Origin: Gracilinema caldarium DSM 7334
GTDB taxonomy: Bacteria; Spirochaetota; Spirochaetia; Treponematales; Breznakiellaceae
Length of the DNA: 64,000 nucleotides
Assembly (NCBI RefSeq): GCF_000219725.1
Contig: NC_015732.1
Span: forward strand, 2,548,972-2,612,971
Reading direction: 5' to 3'
The notes under the pieces were generated by a model. It made no database searches. It worked only from the letters and a program-made list of their open reading frames with translations, and was not told where the DNA came from. Position numbers and translations under genes: made by a program. Positions 62,627-64,000 of the stretch are shown here, piece by piece (within the stretch, counting starts at the first letter, position 1; every line of letters begins with the position of its first letter).

Positions 62627-63112
62627 TTAGGCCCGCATTTTTTTATCATAGAGTTTTAAGAGCCGATTCCGTTTCGGTTCTGTAAGTCGATCTATAAAAA
62701 GAACCCCCTCCAGGTGATCATATTCATGCTGGATCACCCGGGCTAAAAGCCCATCCGCATCAAGGGTAAAGGGACGCCCTCGTTCATTCCAGGCCTGAAT
62801 GGTTACCTTCTCCGGCCGCGTAACATCCGCATAGAGCCCCGGAATTGAGAGACACCCCTCTTCATATTGAACAATTTCAGAAGAAGTCCCAATAATAGTT
62901 GGATTGATGAACACCCGCGGGCTATCTCCATCAACCTGAACCACAAATATCCGCTGCAAAAGTCCTACCTGGGGTCCCGCAAGGCCGATACCTCTACCTC
63001 GGTGCATAGTTTCGATCATTTCCTGAGCCAGCGCTTTGACCTGACCATCTATATCCTGAATTGGCAGCGCTTTTTGGCGTAATACATCATTTCCTAGCGT
63101 AATTATTTCCAT
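62627..63112 (-). CDS. def: Peptide deformylase
   Basis: 161-residue metallo-enzyme removing the formyl group from nascent proteins. Motif 1 GIGLAGPQVG, motif 2 EEGCLSIPGLYADV (metal Cys), motif 3 QHEYDHLEGVLF (His-Glu-x-x-His) are intact. First gene of the def-fmt-PASTA cluster. Confidence 0.98.
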   Translation of the reverse strand: MEIITLGNDVLRQKALPIQDIDGQVKALAQEMIETMHRGRGIGLAGPQVGLLQRIFVVQVDGDSPRVFINPTIIGTSSEIVQYEEGCLSIPGLYADVTRPEKVTIQAWNERGRPFTLDADGLLARVIQHEYDHLEGVLFIDRLTEPKRNRLLKLYDKKMRA

Positions 63113-63202
63113 ATATGTAGTTTACTTAAAAATTCTCACCCAGACAAGGCGCATCCGGACACTCATAAACGGTTGAATAATCTGAAATAACCACCCCCCC
63201 TG

Positions 63203-64000
63203 CTAGGGCTCACTGAGTATAGTGAAACTCCGATGTAGAGAAGATCCTGTTTCATCTACCAACGTAAGTATATGCGTCCCTGGACCTGGACGAATTTCAA
63301 TTTGATGAATTCCCTTTGTAGAACCTACATAGGTATCATCAAGATGCCAGAAAAGTATTGCGCTGGCTCGTCGATGAGTGGCGGTACATACGAGCCGGCC
63401 AGACTTTCCATCTATTTCTACAGGAATATAGATTGCACTGCTAGCTTCTGGATTTACAAAAGCAATCTCAGGCACCGAATTTCCATCGGAATGTACCTGG
63501 TGTTCCGGTTTTAGTGGCGGAAGCCCCTGGTAGGTCAGATTCCATCGCTTGTAGAAATATTCTTCTGCTGGTGGTAAAACAAAATGTTTTTCATAAACAA
63601 CTGGATCTTTCATATCTGCAGTAATTATGACCCGATTAGTTCGATCAATAGTCATTGGTATGCTAACACAAAAATGACAGCTTTCTTTCCTTGGGGCATT
63701 ATAGGGGATGTAATCGATCCGAGAAGCTTCACAGTTTTGGCTTATCGGCAACCCAGATATAGCACAGACCTCAACAGGAACGAGATCTGCATCGGGCCGG
63801 GGAAACCAGGTGGTTGCCGGCATAGCAGAAAAAAGTTCCCACATAACCACAGCGGCGGTAAGGGAACCCTGTAGTTCAGCCCGCCCTTCACCGGATGCAT
63901 TACCGATCCAGACACCAATGGTATACTCAGGAGTCGTTCCAACTGCCCAGGCATCTCTGTATCCAAAACTAGTTCCAGTTTTCCAGGCAACTTTTCGGGA
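63203..64000 (-). CDS. pbpC: Penicillin-binding protein 1C, C-terminal part (truncated by window end)
   Basis: The minus-strand frame is open to the window end. Right at the edge it carries RKVAWKTGTSFGYRDAWAVG, the KTG-T-S motif of the transpeptidase active site, followed by EYTIGVWIGNASGEGRAEL. Residues after that form the C-terminal domain typical of PBP1C (BiPBP_C): VEVCAISGLPISQNC, ending VDETGSSLHRSFTILSEP. A bifunctional transglycosylase/transpeptidase of peptidoglycan synthesis; the transglycosylase half lies outside the window. Confidence 0.9.
   Translation of the reverse strand, partial: SRKVAWKTGTSFGYRDAWAVGTTPEYTIGVWIGNASGEGRAELQGSLTAAVVMWELFSAMPATTWFPRPDADLVPVEVCAISGLPISQNCEASRIDYIPYNAPRKESCHFCVSIPMTIDRTNRVIITADMKDPVVYEKHFVLPPAEEYFYKRWNLTYQGLPPLKPEHQVHSDGNSVPEIAFVNPEASSAIYIPVEIDGKSGRLVCTATHRRASAILFWHLDDTYVGSTKGIHQIEIRPGPGTHILTLVDETGSSLHRSFTILSEP

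Noticed and set aside
1-64000. CRISPR array, prophage or intact insertion sequence
   Set aside because: No regularly spaced repeats, transposase, integrase or phage structural genes were seen.

Overview
The window is chromosomal DNA of a free-living, sugar-using spirochaete, most likely a Treponema or Gracilinema relative. This is an inference from gene content: sugar ABC operons without their own ATPase, solute-binding proteins with FAGGGS-type signal-peptide ends, a DUF6062-like cysteine protein, an AroD-AroE fusion and MoxR/DUF58 modules. Nothing here proves the species. Genes are dense on both strands, starts are mostly ATG with clear AGGAGG sites, and there is no phage, intact insertion sequence or CRISPR array.

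Layout. 1-4.7 kb: end of a SulP transporter, a Phd/PIN toxin-antitoxin pair, and two adjacent ABC half-exporters that are both decaying. 4.8-11.5 kb: flavodoxin-like protein, aldo/keto reductase, a membrane-protein remnant, a lipoprotein, a small membrane protein/HTH regulator/surface protein cassette, tRNA-Asn, a lone YqfO-like domain and a NarL-type two-component system. 11.6-20.5 kb: sugar ABC operon, DRTGG protein, 5-formyl-THF cyclo-ligase, an Phd/RelE pair with a striking palindromic operator, thiol peroxidase, and a radical-SAM/DUF4130 DNA-metabolism pair. 20.5-27.5 kb: esterase plus GH43 hemicellulose pair, a lone lycopene cyclase, a thioredoxin-CcdA fusion, a GNAT enzyme, a HepT/MntA system and a GC-rich multi-hairpin element. 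27.5-32.7 kb: a fluoride riboswitch in front of an MFS transporter, a cobamide-tail cluster carrying a broken cbiP, chorismate synthase and a RelE remnant. 32.7-41.6 kb: two MoxR-DUF58-membrane modules pointing at each other with a TSUP permease between them. 41.6-50.7 kb: a galactofuranose/ribose-type ABC operon, divergent from a sensory operon (binding lipoprotein, YesM-type kinase, AraC-type regulator). 50.8-64 kb: acyl-CoA ligases, XRE-cupin regulator, rpiA, PAS-PP2C phosphatase, aroDE, a NadD-like enzyme, a PASTA protein, fmt, def and the 3' part of pbpC.

The strongest unusual signal is at 27570-27647. A crcB-type (fluoride) aptamer has its pseudoknot strand positioned to pair alternatively with the ribosome binding site of an MFS transporter. 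That predicts a translational ON switch and a possible non-Fluc fluoride exporter or fluoride-response transporter. Other themes are visible gene decay (two ABC genes, cbiP, a RelE toxin, a membrane protein) and a high density of toxin-antitoxin modules.
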